Shown piece after piece: positions 25,465 through 35,117 of a stretch of DNA of 64,000 nucleotides (its first letter is position 1; every line of letters begins with the position of its first letter). The notes beneath the pieces were generated by a model that did not search any database, was not told the origin of the DNA, and was given only the letters and a program-made list of their open reading frames with translations. The translations under genes were made by a program, and so were the position numbers. This stretch comes from Gp1-AA122 sp036378535 (GTDB lineage: Bacteria; Acidobacteriota; Terriglobia; Terriglobales; Acidobacteriaceae): the NCBI GenBank assembly GCA_036378535.1, contig DASUWH010000051.1, positions 62,001 through 126,000 on the forward strand. The letters run 5' to 3'.

Positions 25465-27696
25465 TCAGTGCGTTTCGTCCGCGGCGGGCGCTGTATCCTG
25501 GGTGTCGATCTTGAGGGCGACGGCGCTGGGCGGAAGCACCGGCGCCGGCTCGAAATCGCCCGCATCTGTGCCGGCTAGCGCTGCACTCATGAAGTTCATC
25601 CAGATGGGCAAGGCGGCATGGGCTCCGGTTTCTTTGGCTCCCAGCGATTTCTTTTCGTCGAAGCCGACCCAAACGCCGCAGGTGAGGGACGGGGAAAAGC
25701 CAACGAACCAGGCGTCGGTAAAATCATTCGTGGTACCGGTCTTTCCCGCGATCGGATATTTCATGCTGGAGGCCGCGATTGCGGTTCCATGCAGGACAAC
25801 GTCGCGCAGCATGGAAACCATGATACGTGCGGTGCGCTCACTCACCACATCCTTGATGTCGGGAAAGTCTTCTTCGAGCACACGCCCCTCATAGTCAGTG
25901 ACCTTAGTGATATAACGCGGCACAACCCGCACGCCGTCGTTCGGGAAGACGCTGTATGCCGAAGTCTGTTCCAGCAACGTAACCTCGGCGGCGCCCAGCG
26001 CAACCGGCAAATACGGTGGCATATTCGAAGTGATACCGAAGCGGTGAGCGTAATCGATCACGGTTTTCATCCCCAGCTGATCGGCCAGCTTCAAGGCTGG
26101 AATGTTGCGTGACATCAACAGCGCCCGGCGAAGGGTAATGTTGCCTTCGAATTTCTCATCGTAATTATGCGGAACGTAGGAGGTCGCTCCATTCTGAAAC
26201 ATCACCGGCGCATCCAGAATAGTGTCATTGGGTGACCCGCCCTGGTCGATCGCGGCGGTATAGACATACGGTTTAAATGACGAACCCACCTGCCGCAGCG
26301 CCTGGGTGGCACGATTAAACTTGGATTCTTCAAAGTCGCGTCCGCCGACCATGGCTTTGATCTCTCCGGTGGCATTGTCGATCGCGATCAAAGCTCCTTG
26401 CGCCCCGGAATCCTGCTCCAGGCTCACTTTCGCCTGCCCGTTATCAGCCAGCGACAGGATTTTGACGTAAACAATATCTCCGACAGAGAGTATGTCTACC
26501 ACTTTCCGTCCGGTCCAGGCGGTGTCGGCCGAGGTAATGGGCGCGATGTAATCGCCGAATTTGACGGTCGCAAAAGCATGACGCACTTCGATGACCAGCG
26601 CGTGCACGTACCCGTCGACTTCCAGATCGTTGTCCCAATCGGGATGGTGGTATTTGTCGATCGCGACTCCCATAGCGATCGCATTCGGGAGGTGAGCCTT
26701 CCAGCCGTGACGTCGTTCGTAGGCGGCCAGTCCACCAAGCACGGCCTGGTTAGCGGCTCGCTGCAGGTCCATATCGAGAGAAGTGTAAACGCGTAAGCCA
26801 CCCTGGTGGACTTCGTCCGTCCCATATTTGCTTTCCAGATAGCGGCGAATGTCTTCGACGAAATACGGGGCGAGCGAGTTCGGATCTTTGGCGACATTGA
26901 GTTGGATGGGCTTATTCTTGGCTGTTTCAGCCTGCGCGGCGGTGATCTTCCCGTCCTCCAGCATCGCGTTAAGAACGAGATTACGGCGCTTGAGCGTGCG
27001 CTCGGGATGATTGATGGGCGAATAGTACACCGGCGACTTCGGAAGCCCCGCCAACAAGGCGGCTTCCTCCAGTGTCAGGTTCTTGGCGGGCTTGCTGAAA
27101 TAGTACTCCGAAGCGGCCTCGAAACCGTACACCCCGTGGCCCAGATAGATCTGGTTCGCATACAGCGTAAAAATCTGGGGCTTGGTGAAGTGACGCTCGA
27201 TCTGCATGGCCAGCAGCATTTCCTGCATCTTGCGATGAAAGGTGCGATCGGGCGTCAGGAACAGATTGCGGGACAGTTGCATGGTAAGAGTCGAGGCCCC
27301 TTGCACCTTTCCACCCGACATAATGTCGCGATAGGCGGCCCCGGAAATTCGCCAGAAGTTGATGCCTGAGTGTTTTTCGAAATCTTTGTCCTCGACCGAG
27401 ATCAGGGCATCGCGCAGAACCTTGGGGTAATCATCGTAGGTGGCGACTACGCGGCGCTGCAGCGCGAAGGACCCAATCACGCGGCCGTGCTCGTCGTAAA
27501 GGTCCGTGGTTGAGCTGGGCCGGTAATGTTCCAGTTGCTCAACTTGGGGAAGATCGGTCGAGTAAACGAGGAGCAGACCGACAGAGGCGCCCACCAGCAC
27601 GGACACCATAACCAGCAGGCCGATGACAACGCGGCCCACGTATTTGTTCCCCGGCGCCTCAACCGGAGCCGGAAGCTCTGTGAAAACTGACTGCAT
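25465..27696 (-). CDS. Class A penicillin-binding protein (PBP1A family)
   Basis: A bifunctional peptidoglycan synthase of 743 aa. It has a cytoplasmic N-terminus and one TM helix (about 23-46). The GT51 glycosyltransferase domain has the catalytic Glu102 in SVEDKDFEKHSG, plus GASTLTMQLSRNLFL (133-147), RKMQEMLLAMQIE (155-167) and LYANQIYLGHGVYGFE (178-193). An OB-like insert follows. The transpeptidase has SSFK (472-475), SRN (529-531) and KTG (652-654), so both activities should be intact. The C-terminus is acidic and proline-rich. It lies between an envelope glycosyltransferase and an S41-like periplasmic protein. Confidence 0.96.
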   Translation of the reverse strand: MQSVFTELPAPVEAPGNKYVGRVVIGLLVMVSVLVGASVGLLLVYSTDLPQVEQLEHYRPSSTTDLYDEHGRVIGSFALQRRVVATYDDYPKVLRDALISVEDKDFEKHSGINFWRISGAAYRDIMSGGKVQGASTLTMQLSRNLFLTPDRTFHRKMQEMLLAMQIERHFTKPQIFTLYANQIYLGHGVYGFEAASEYYFSKPAKNLTLEEAALLAGLPKSPVYYSPINHPERTLKRRNLVLNAMLEDGKITAAQAETAKNKPIQLNVAKDPNSLAPYFVEDIRRYLESKYGTDEVHQGGLRVYTSLDMDLQRAANQAVLGGLAAYERRHGWKAHLPNAIAMGVAIDKYHHPDWDNDLEVDGYVHALVIEVRHAFATVKFGDYIAPITSADTAWTGRKVVDILSVGDIVYVKILSLADNGQAKVSLEQDSGAQGALIAIDNATGEIKAMVGGRDFEESKFNRATQALRQVGSSFKPYVYTAAIDQGGSPNDTILDAPVMFQNGATSYVPHNYDEKFEGNITLRRALLMSRNIPALKLADQLGMKTVIDYAHRFGITSNMPPYLPVALGAAEVTLLEQTSAYSVFPNDGVRVVPRYITKVTDYEGRVLEEDFPDIKDVVSERTARIMVSMLRDVVLHGTAIAASSMKYPIAGKTGTTNDFTDAWFVGFSPSLTCGVWVGFDEKKSLGAKETGAHAALPIWMNFMSAALAGTDAGDFEPAPVLPPSAVALKIDTQDTAPAADETH

Positions 27697-27784
27697 GAAT
27701 GTGTAGGTCTAGGATAGCAGCGCAGTGAGGCCGATTGAAGTTACCTTCGTGGAAGCTCGCGTTGATACGAGCCCCGCGGGGTTT

Positions 27785-27815
27785 AAAAAAAAATCGCGCG
27801 CCCTGAGGCGCGCGA
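27785..27815 (-). terminator. Rho-independent terminator after the S41-like gene
   Basis: On the minus strand a TCGCGCGCC / GGCGCGCGA stem with a 4-nt loop is followed by nine T residues, about 22 nt beyond the S41 gene stop. It separates this gene from the PBP gene downstream. Confidence 0.9.
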
Positions 27816-27837
27816 GCTTTATCTCCACGATTCGTAT

Positions 27838-29085
27838 TTACCCCTTGGTTTGCCGGTTCTTCAGTACCTCGATCGCCTTTTGCAGTTGATCATCGGGCTG
27901 AGGCCGTTGCGGCTTCGCCGCCTCGGAAGGGGCGCTCTGTTGGTCCTCATCGGGCAAGGCCGCGTCATCGTCATTGTCGGCAACAAGGATGTTTGGAGTT
28001 ACCGCGCTGTCCTGGAAAGCCTTGCCGCTGGGCGAGTAGTATTTCGCGATCGACAGCATCAGCGCTGATCCGTCTGGAATCTCCAGCACCTTTTGGATCG
28101 AGCCCTCGCCGAAGGTCTTGTCGCCAACGACGTCGCCGCGAGCGTTCTCCAGAATCGCCGAAGCCACGATCTCAGCCGGGCCCGCCGTCCCGCGGTTGAC
28201 CAATACCACGACCGGCAAAGTTGTGATTTCTTTTTGCGGATCCGCATTAAACGCCTGCCGCGGATACTTTTGTCCCTGCAGGTAGGTAATAGTTCCATGA
28301 TTCAGGAACAGATTCGCTACCGCAATCCCTTCCGACTCTTCCCCTTCGGCTGCGTTGCGGAGGTCGAGAATCAACTTCTTCGCGCCTTGCTTCTGCAGCG
28401 ACTTGAGGCGCATCGCGACCTCCTGGGCTTTGCCAGGAGTCAGGGCATCGACTTTGACGTAACCGATACCATCCTCGATCATCTTCTCGGTCGCGGTCGG
28501 AATGGCAACCACGTCCCGGGTAATCGTGATCTTCTGCGGCTCAGCGCGGCGGGCGCGCACCACCGAGACACTCACGTTGGAGCCTGGGGTGCCCGACAAC
28601 ATGTTATGAATCTCGGCCAGCGACATCTCGCGGGTGCTCTTGCCCTCGATGGCCTCGAAAATGTCGGCGCTGGTGATTCCGGCCTTATCCGCAGGGCCAC
28701 CAGGGATCACCGAAATGACGTCGGCGTAGCCGAACCGTTTAGACACGGCGGCCCCGATGTCCGCCTTCGCGGAACTCTTGTGTTGCTTGTACTCAGCGTA
28801 CTGTCCGGGACTGAGATAGCTGGATTCTGCATCCAGGGACTCTAGTAACCCGTGCAGAGCTCCGTCGGTGACCTTCGGGATGTCCGGTTCCTCGACGTAC
28901 TCGCTGCGGACACGCGACAACACCTCGCTGTAAACCTCAAGCTGTTTGTAGGCGCCATCATTGCTGGAGGCATGCACACCGCTCAGGCCTAACGCCATGA
29001 ACAGCACAATTGCCAGGGAAGAGACGAGAAGTACTGCCTTGAATTTGTTCGACATCGATTTGATCTTCTTGGATGGAAACTTCAT
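27838..29085 (-). CDS. S41/CtpA-like PDZ protein lacking the catalytic Ser-Lys dyad
   Basis: The architecture is that of carboxy-terminal processing proteases: N-terminal signal/anchor (KAVLLVSSLAIVLFMALGLS), a CTP helical domain (SEYVEEPDIPKVTDGALHGL), a PDZ domain (about 105-190, with VISVIPGGPADKAGI) and the S41 core. Aligning GTAGPAEIVASAIL with the canonical TASASEI block puts Gly302 at the nucleophile Ser, and Glu327 of TFGEGSIQ falls exactly 25 residues later at the general-base Lys (FGKG). Both catalytic residues are thus missing, so it is probably a non-proteolytic periplasmic homologue. The C-terminus is a disordered Asp/Pro/Gln tail. It is upstream of the PBP gene on the same strand, with a terminator between. 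Confidence 0.88.
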   Translation of the reverse strand: MKFPSKKIKSMSNKFKAVLLVSSLAIVLFMALGLSGVHASSNDGAYKQLEVYSEVLSRVRSEYVEEPDIPKVTDGALHGLLESLDAESSYLSPGQYAEYKQHKSSAKADIGAAVSKRFGYADVISVIPGGPADKAGITSADIFEAIEGKSTREMSLAEIHNMLSGTPGSNVSVSVVRARRAEPQKITITRDVVAIPTATEKMIEDGIGYVKVDALTPGKAQEVAMRLKSLQKQGAKKLILDLRNAAEGEESEGIAVANLFLNHGTITYLQGQKYPRQAFNADPQKEITTLPVVVLVNRGTAGPAEIVASAILENARGDVVGDKTFGEGSIQKVLEIPDGSALMLSIAKYYSPSGKAFQDSAVTPNILVADNDDDAALPDEDQQSAPSEAAKPQRPQPDDQLQKAIEVLKNRQTKG

Positions 29086-29583
29086 GTACCGAGAAGTGCT
29101 TCTATTATAGCGTGTAAGATGCGCCAGTCAGACCTTTAGTTTCCGCTTTTTACTCCCAAGAGTAACTAGATCCCGGTCTAAACTCGACCCAGGTGCCAGG
29201 CCCAATTCCTGTAACGGTTGCGGGCTCGCCAGGTCGTCCGAAAAGATTACTCCCTTCTAAATCCCTTCACCTGGCCGAGGATTACCCTATACTGCTCAAT
29301 GCCTTGGACGGTTTCGTTCTGCGCCGAAGTGACCCGCAGTACATGACAAAAGCCGCCAAGAAGGCGTTATCCGGACCTATGTGCGCCTTGACAGCTTCTG
29401 CGCTTGGGTGCACACTTTCACTCCTTGCCGCTTAGGTCGATGGCAAGTCGATTCGACTTCCACGCTGGCGGCGCACACTCCCACCTAGTGATGCAATAGC
29501 GGTCCCGTCAGTTAAGACATCGTCACGTCGTCAACCAGGCCCTTGCTCTGAGGCCCAAAGCTCATCTCCCATAGGAGGTCAAC
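29086..29583. other. Gene-less 498-nt stretch
   Basis: This separates two divergent genes (S41-like and the Asp-box protein) and should hold both promoters. I see no convincing ORF, RNA or repeat. The one 80-codon frame in it (29193-29435) has no ribosome binding site and no recognisable protein character. A good ribosome binding site (AGGAGGT) marks the right end, 5 nt before the ATG at 29584. Confidence 0.5.
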
Positions 29584-31326
29584 ATGTGTTTTCGGAAGTT
29601 TCTCTTCCCCTTTAGCGCTGCTGCCATAGCAGTATTGCTCGCGGCCATTAGCTATGCGCAGACTGCAATCCAGATACAGGAGGGCACCGACGAACAAGAC
29701 ATCATCAGCGCGACCCCGCCGACGGCAGTGGACACTTCAGGAACAACCCCCGGCCCCGGTTCTTCCAGTGGAACCGGACAACCTCCACGAGTAGGCGCCA
29801 ACCGGCAAGTGAACGATGTACAGCAAGGTTTTCCCAACGGGCTGTTCGGGCGGTCGGAGACGTCCGTGGCCGCAACTACCAATGGGCAGTTTCTGGTCTT
29901 TGGCTGGAATGATGCCCAAGGCTTTTGTGGACCTCCGTTCAACGCAGCCTGTACTCCGCCAGCGCTTCCGGGGCTTTCCGGGTTCGGCTTTTCCAGCGAC
30001 GGTGGCAATACCTATGTGGACGGCGGCGCGCCGCCAGTCATCAATCATGCCTTTACGCGGGGAGACCCCTGGCTCGACCTGGGTGGATTCGACCAGGCAA
30101 CTTTCTATTACGCGAATCTCTCGGTCAACGACACCACTGCCGCCAACCTGGGCGTGAGTGTTCACCGCGGGCATTTCACGAACGGCGTGCTCAACTGGGA
30201 AGACATCCAGATATTCAACGCGCCTGGCGCCCCGAACGATCTTTATGACAAGGAGGCCATCGCCACCGCGAAAGATGGCAGCGGAGCCGGGTACGTTTCG
30301 GTTACCAACTTCATCGAGGTGTGCGGAATTCCCCAGGCCGGCGCCGGCCAAATTGAGGTGTGGCGCACTCACGATGGCGGCGCCAGCTGGCAGGGGCCCA
30401 CTATCGTCAGCCCTGATACCACCTCGCCAACCAGCGGTTCCAACTGCGGTTCAACCCAGACTTTGCAACAAAGTTCGGTACCTGCTGTCGGTCCAAATGG
30501 CGAGGTATACGAGGTCTGGCAGTTCGGTCCGACGTTCACCGCGTCGGGAACATCGACGAACGCGAACATCTTCTTCGCCCGTTCACTCGATGGCGGCGTT
30601 ACGTTCTCCACTCCCACTTCGGTGGCAGCCATTAACTCCTTCCGCCAGGATCCCCCGGTCGGATATAGCCGCGACCGCATGAATGACCATCCCCGCATTT
30701 CGGTGGCGACCAGTGGAATCTTCAAAGGGCGCATCTACGTGACCTATTACAGCGCGGTTGACCCTGTCACGGCGGCGCCGATTAGCCCCTGTCCCGCCCC
30801 GGTAACCGGGTCCTGCCGTGCTCAACGGCTTACCGACACCAATGTTTTTCTCATTCACTCTGATGATGGCGGTGCGACCTGGAGCACACCCATTGCACTG
30901 GGCTCACTACTGACTTCCGGTTCCACCGGCACCAAGCGCTGGTGGCCGGTTGTGACCGTGGAGCCTGCCGGAAACGTGGATGTTGTCTACTATGAGAGCC
31001 AAGAGACCGCAACCGGCTCGAATTGTTCGGTTCGGGTCGGAACCTTGGCTCGACAGCCGCTGCGCCGTTTTGGTCCCGCGAGTTCGCTGGTGAATACGCT
31101 ATGGACGCAATCCACCAATGGAGGAGCCACCTTCAGCACACCCGTGAATGTCAGTTCGGCGACCACCAATTGGTGCACGACGGTCAGCAACATTACGCCG
31201 AATTTCGGCGACTACATCGGCAGCGTAAGTGGCGGGAATCACGTGAATCCCTCCTGGGCCGATGGCCGCAATGGTGTACCCGACGTTTTCACGGCACCAA
31301 TTTTGGGCGCTGGGAAGTCGCATTAG
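29584..31326 (+). CDS. Secreted sialidase-fold protein with Asp-box repeats (580 aa)
   Basis: A signal peptide (FPFSAAAIAVLLAAISYAQ) and a Pro/Ser/Gly-rich spacer (residues 45-75) precede a beta-propeller-like body. At least five Asp-box (BNR) motifs are visible: SSDGGNTY, THDGGASW, SLDGGVTF, SDDGGATW and STNGGATF. Asp boxes are structural loops of sialidases and related exo-acting glycosidases; they do not prove sialidase activity, and I cannot identify the catalytic Arg triad or nucleophile Tyr. Translation is set by AGGAGGT 5 nt before the ATG. It is a monocistronic unit with its own terminator. The closest description is exported WD40/YVTN-BNR-like repeat protein. Confidence 0.8.
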   Translation: MCFRKFLFPFSAAAIAVLLAAISYAQTAIQIQEGTDEQDIISATPPTAVDTSGTTPGPGSSSGTGQPPRVGANRQVNDVQQGFPNGLFGRSETSVAATTNGQFLVFGWNDAQGFCGPPFNAACTPPALPGLSGFGFSSDGGNTYVDGGAPPVINHAFTRGDPWLDLGGFDQATFYYANLSVNDTTAANLGVSVHRGHFTNGVLNWEDIQIFNAPGAPNDLYDKEAIATAKDGSGAGYVSVTNFIEVCGIPQAGAGQIEVWRTHDGGASWQGPTIVSPDTTSPTSGSNCGSTQTLQQSSVPAVGPNGEVYEVWQFGPTFTASGTSTNANIFFARSLDGGVTFSTPTSVAAINSFRQDPPVGYSRDRMNDHPRISVATSGIFKGRIYVTYYSAVDPVTAAPISPCPAPVTGSCRAQRLTDTNVFLIHSDDGGATWSTPIALGSLLTSGSTGTKRWWPVVTVEPAGNVDVVYYESQETATGSNCSVRVGTLARQPLRRFGPASSLVNTLWTQSTNGGATFSTPVNVSSATTNWCTTVSNITPNFGDYIGSVSGGNHVNPSWADGRNGVPDVFTAPILGAGKSH

Positions 31327-31348
31327 CCTAAATAGTCTGTAAAGACAT

Positions 31349-31379
31349 GAGGGCGGAGCCTGCGCTTCGCCCTCTTTTT
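31349..31379 (+). terminator. Rho-independent terminator after the Asp-box gene
   Basis: GAGGGCG / CGCCCTC stem with a 12-nt partly paired loop (GAGCC...GCTT) and a T5 run, 22 nt past the stop codon. Confidence 0.8.
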
Positions 31380-31486
31380 CCGCCCTGATAACCAGGAGAG
31401 CCGGCTGGGCCCCCCGCTCTCTCGGCTGGCCCACCCGCTCCTCGACATAACTTCGACGATCTAAAGCCGTCGCTGGCGGATGCGTC

Positions 31487-32728
31487 ATGTTAGTTTTACA
31501 CAGACACTCTGCAAAGCATGCCCATGGAGTTTTCTTGAAAGTCCTGTTGCTGGAGAACATCAGCGCGTCAGCGGGCGAGTTATTTCGCGACGCCGGCTAC
31601 GAGGTCGAGTCGCTCAAAGCGGCGCTCGATGAGCGGGAACTTGTCGAAAAAGTGCGCGGCATTTCGCTTCTCGGGGTCCGGTCGAAGACGCGGATTTCGG
31701 CGGCGGTCGTGGAGGCAGCTAAACACCTGGTGGCTCTTGGCGCGTTTTGCATCGGCGTGGACAAGATCGACCGCAGCGCGGCCAGCGAGTGCGGAATTGC
31801 CGTTTTTAACGATCCCCATTCCAACAGCCGCTCGGTCGCCGAACTCACCATGGGAGAGATCATCCTGCTGCTGCGGCGTACCTTTGCTGCTTCGACGGAA
31901 ATGCATCAGGGAATCTGGAACAAGTCCGCGGCGGGTGCGCATGAGGTGCGCGGCCTGACGCTGGGCATTGTCGGCTATGGCAAGATCGGGTCGCAATTAT
32001 CGGACTTAGCGGAAGCCTTGGGCATGCGCGTGGTATTTCATGACGTCACGCACGTGCTGGCGCGAGGCAACGCCCGGGGCGTCAGCATGCGCGAGTTGCT
32101 CGCTGGGTCCGACGTGGTCACGTTACACGTGGACGGCAAGCCGCAAAATGAGAACCTGTTTGGCGATGCCGAATTCCGCGCCATGAAAGACGGCGCCTGC
32201 TTCCTCAACCTGAGCCGCGGGTTTGTGGTCGATCACCAGGCACTGGCCAGGCACGTGAAAAGTGGCAAGCTCGCGGGCGCAGCCATTGATGTATTTCCGA
32301 AGGAGCCGGAGAGTGGCGTGGGTTTTCAAAGCGTGCTTCAGGGATTGCCAAACGTGATCCTGACGCCCCACATCGGGGGCAGCACCGAAGAGGCGCAGCA
32401 GAATATCGGGCAATTCGTGTCGGCGCGGCTGCTGGATTACGTGAAAACGGGCAACTCAATGCTAAGCGTCAATCTGCCGCACTGTCAGCTTGAGTATGCT
32501 CCCGAATCCCACCGGCTGATGCACATTCACCACAATGTGCCGGGGATTCTCCGCGCCATCAACGACATTCTGGCCGATCGCGGAATCAACATTGAGCGCC
32601 AGGTGCTCGATACTCGCGGTACGCTCGGCTATGCCATCTACGATATCAATCGCCCTTGCGATCCGGACTTGATGCAGCAATTACGAGCCGTGCCGCATAC
32701 GATAAAACTCAGAACGGCAGGGCAATAG
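31487..32728 (+). CDS. serA: D-3-phosphoglycerate dehydrogenase SerA
   Basis: SerA oxidises 3-phosphoglycerate with NAD+ in the first step of serine synthesis. The 413 aa E. coli-type enzyme shows the NAD-binding GIVGYGKIG, LSRGFVVD with the substrate-binding Arg, DVFPKEPES, and the active-site His in PHIGGSTEEAQQNIG. The C-terminal ACT domain (VPGILRAINDILADRGINIE) implies allosteric control by serine. The ATG at 31487 adds 16 residues of poor character; the TTG at 31535 (LKVLLLENIS) fits the family N-terminus better, so the true start is open. Confidence 0.93.
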   Translation: MLVLHRHSAKHAHGVFLKVLLLENISASAGELFRDAGYEVESLKAALDERELVEKVRGISLLGVRSKTRISAAVVEAAKHLVALGAFCIGVDKIDRSAASECGIAVFNDPHSNSRSVAELTMGEIILLLRRTFAASTEMHQGIWNKSAAGAHEVRGLTLGIVGYGKIGSQLSDLAEALGMRVVFHDVTHVLARGNARGVSMRELLAGSDVVTLHVDGKPQNENLFGDAEFRAMKDGACFLNLSRGFVVDHQALARHVKSGKLAGAAIDVFPKEPESGVGFQSVLQGLPNVILTPHIGGSTEEAQQNIGQFVSARLLDYVKTGNSMLSVNLPHCQLEYAPESHRLMHIHHNVPGILRAINDILADRGINIERQVLDTRGTLGYAIYDINRPCDPDLMQQLRAVPHTIKLRTAGQ

Positions 32729-32739
32729 ACTCCAAAAGT

Positions 32740-32764
32740 AAAGGGCTGCGCGGAGCAGCCCTTT
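32740..32764. terminator. Shared hairpin between serA and rpsA
   Basis: AAAGGGCTGC / GCAGCCCTTT perfect stem with a 5-nt loop between the convergent serA and rpsA stops. The A/T-flanked symmetrical stem could end transcription in both directions. The T-run is only three bases on each side. Confidence 0.65.
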
Positions 32765-32786
32765 CGTTCACTAAATTGTTGGAAGC

Positions 32787-34628
32787 CTAGTTCTGTTCGT
32801 TACCCGCGCGTTTCCAGGACATCAATTCACCGATGGTCGACCCACCGGTGCTGGACGCCGGGTGCTTGTAGGACTCGACTTCCTGCCGGGAAGCTTCCTC
32901 CCCTACGGCCCGGATACTGAGGCCGACCTTCTTCTCGTCCTGGTTCATCTTGATGATCTTGAACTCGTGCTCCTGGCCCGGTTCCAGGTGGATCTGGGCG
33001 CCATGCTCGTCCACCGCCTCGGAGTTATGGCAGAGGCCTTCGACGCCGTGCGCAACTTCGACGAACGCCCCGAAACTGGCCACCCGCAGGACCTTCCCGT
33101 GTACCACGTCTCCTACCCGGTGTTGGATGAAGAACGTCTCCCAGACGTCCGGTTGCAACTGCTTGACCCCGAGGGACAGCCGCCGCTTGTCCGGCTCAAT
33201 CGCCAGGACCACGGCCTTTACGCGGTCGCCCTTTTTGAGGACCTCGGATGGATGCTTGACCCGCTGTGTCCAGCTCAGGTTGCTGACGTGGACCAGACCG
33301 TCAATCCCATCCTCTATCTCGATGAAGGCTCCGAAATCGGTCAGGTTGCGAACCCGTCCTTCTACGGTGGCCCCAACAGGAAACTTGTCGTGCAGCGACT
33401 CCCAGGGATTCGTCTCCAGCTGCTTCATTCCCAACGAGATCCGCCGTTCCTGCGGGTTTACGTTCAGCACCACGCACTCGACATTGTCGTTCACATTCAC
33501 GATCTTCGACGGATGCTTCATGCGCTTGGACCAGGTCATCTCGCTGACGTGGACCAGCCCTTCAATGCCCTGTTCCAGTTCTACGAATGCGCCGTAGTCG
33601 GTCACGCTGATCACTCGCCCGTGAACATGTGCTCCGACTGGATACCGCTGCGCGGCGTCCAGCCAGGGATCGGGAGTCAGTTGCTTGAATCCCAGAGAAA
33701 CGCGCTGCTTGTCCTTGTCGAACTTCAGCACCTTCACCTGGATGTGGTCGCCGACGTTGACCAGATCCCGGGGGTGAGTTAACCGTCCCCACGACATGTC
33801 GGTGATGTGCAGCAGCCCATCAATGCCCCCGAGGTCGACAAAGGCGCCGTAATCGGTCAGGTTCTTCACTACGCCAGTCAAAATCGATCCTTCTTCCAGA
33901 TGCTCCAGAGTCTTGGACCGTTTTTCCGACTGCTCTTCTTCCAGAAGCTGCTTGCGCGAAACGACGATATTGCCGCGCTTCTTGTTCAGCTTGATGACGG
34001 CAAGTTCCAGTTCCTGTCCCTTGAGAGCGTCAAGATTGCGGACCGGCCGCAAATCCACCTGCGATCCCGGCAGAAAAGCACGCGCGCCCATGATGTCGAC
34101 GGTCAGCCCGCCTTTAATACGGTCTATGACCACAGCCTTGATAGGTTTCTTCTCGTTGTGTGCCTTCTCAATCTCATCCCACGCGTGCAGGCGCTGCGCC
34201 TTCTGGTGAGAGAGATTGATGTAACCTTCTTCCGTCTCGCCCTTCTCCCGCATTACGTCAATGGAGTCGCCGGGCTGGAAACGCGGCTTGCTTTCGTGAT
34301 CCAGAACTTCGCCAATGGGAAGCATGCCTTCCGATTTGGCCCCAATGTCCACCACCACGTGCGTAGGGGTCAGCTTGAGCACGGTACCGTGAATCACGTG
34401 ATCGTCGCCGCTGGCGGCCTCTTCAGCTTCGGTGGTGAAGGTCTCGAGAGCCGAAGCGAAGTCCTCGGTAGCCGCCGCCGGCCCCGAACTCGTGGGCTTG
34501 TCGGCTTCTGCATGCGCGCTTTCGACCGGCTGCGGCTGTTCGGACTCTTGGCTGGCGTTTTCGGTTACGGGTTTGTCTTCAACAGTGGTGGCGAAATCAA
34601 GGTTACGGGCGGTGTTGTCGTCGAACAA
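32787..34628 (-). CDS. rpsA: 30S ribosomal protein S1
   Basis: S1 binds mRNA leaders and helps initiation on the 30S subunit. The 613 aa protein has an acidic, Ala/Glu/Pro-rich N-terminal extension (about 1-70), then six S1 RNA-binding repeats. The repeats are recognisable by recurring blocks such as VVKNLTDYGAFVDLGGIDGL, VISVTDYGAFVELEQGIEGL and VRNLTDFGAFIEIEDGIDGL, each followed by LHITDMSW- or LVHVSEMTW-like strands. The degenerate first two repeats are typical. It converges with serA. Confidence 0.97.
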   Translation of the reverse strand: MFDDNTARNLDFATTVEDKPVTENASQESEQPQPVESAHAEADKPTSSGPAAATEDFASALETFTTEAEEAASGDDHVIHGTVLKLTPTHVVVDIGAKSEGMLPIGEVLDHESKPRFQPGDSIDVMREKGETEEGYINLSHQKAQRLHAWDEIEKAHNEKKPIKAVVIDRIKGGLTVDIMGARAFLPGSQVDLRPVRNLDALKGQELELAVIKLNKKRGNIVVSRKQLLEEEQSEKRSKTLEHLEEGSILTGVVKNLTDYGAFVDLGGIDGLLHITDMSWGRLTHPRDLVNVGDHIQVKVLKFDKDKQRVSLGFKQLTPDPWLDAAQRYPVGAHVHGRVISVTDYGAFVELEQGIEGLVHVSEMTWSKRMKHPSKIVNVNDNVECVVLNVNPQERRISLGMKQLETNPWESLHDKFPVGATVEGRVRNLTDFGAFIEIEDGIDGLVHVSNLSWTQRVKHPSEVLKKGDRVKAVVLAIEPDKRRLSLGVKQLQPDVWETFFIQHRVGDVVHGKVLRVASFGAFVEVAHGVEGLCHNSEAVDEHGAQIHLEPGQEHEFKIIKMNQDEKKVGLSIRAVGEEASRQEVESYKHPASSTGGSTIGELMSWKRAGNEQN

Positions 34629-35117
34629 GGTTTATGCCTCTCCGGTGTCGTCGCACCTCAGGTGCGGGCCAGGATGCGGGAACTTCGTGCGGACTGCTCG
34701 AGAGTCTAGAGTTAAGTTGAGCCCGTTCTGGCGAACGGACTAAGACAATCCAGCGGCCAAACTTACTAAACGCGAACCCGCGTCCAGGGGAACCTCTCGA
34801 CTATAGCAACCGCTTCCAAACAGTGTCAAACACCAAAAAGAGAACAGAAATTCACAGTGCAAAAAACTGATCATACCCGCGCCAGCAGCGGCGCGGCATA
34901 GAGTCGAGATATCACATTCGCTTGTGATTACCAGAAAAAACAGCCGATCTGCTACCCTGCGTGATGCTGGACGTTGGTCGCTAGTCGCTGGTCGTCGGCC
35001 AAAACCGGCGCGGCTGACGAACAACGAACCACGGATAAAGATCAATGCGCCCTGATGCTAAGTTGCGAAGGCGTTGCTCTTAGCGCTCCGCCCACGACCA
35101 ACGACCAACGACTGCTT
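34629..35117. other. Gene-less 489-nt rpsA/HIT divergent region
   Basis: This is the divergent promoter region between rpsA and the HIT gene. The right part has a loose inverted repeat: GTTGGTCGCTAGTCGCTGGTCG near 34974-34995, mirrored by CGACCAACGACCAACGACT near 35095-35113. Similar strings of CGACCAACGAC occur as spacer repeats in related genomes as far as I recall. I see no leader peptide, riboswitch or tRNA. Confidence 0.45.

Noticed and set aside
29193..29435. 80-codon frame upstream of the Asp-box gene
   Set aside because: No ribosome binding site, no hydrophobic or motif pattern, and it lies in a divergent promoter region.
32862..34709. Two long plus-strand frames opposite rpsA
   Set aside because: The opposite strand encodes a full-length S1 with six repeats; these frames only mirror its repetitive codons.
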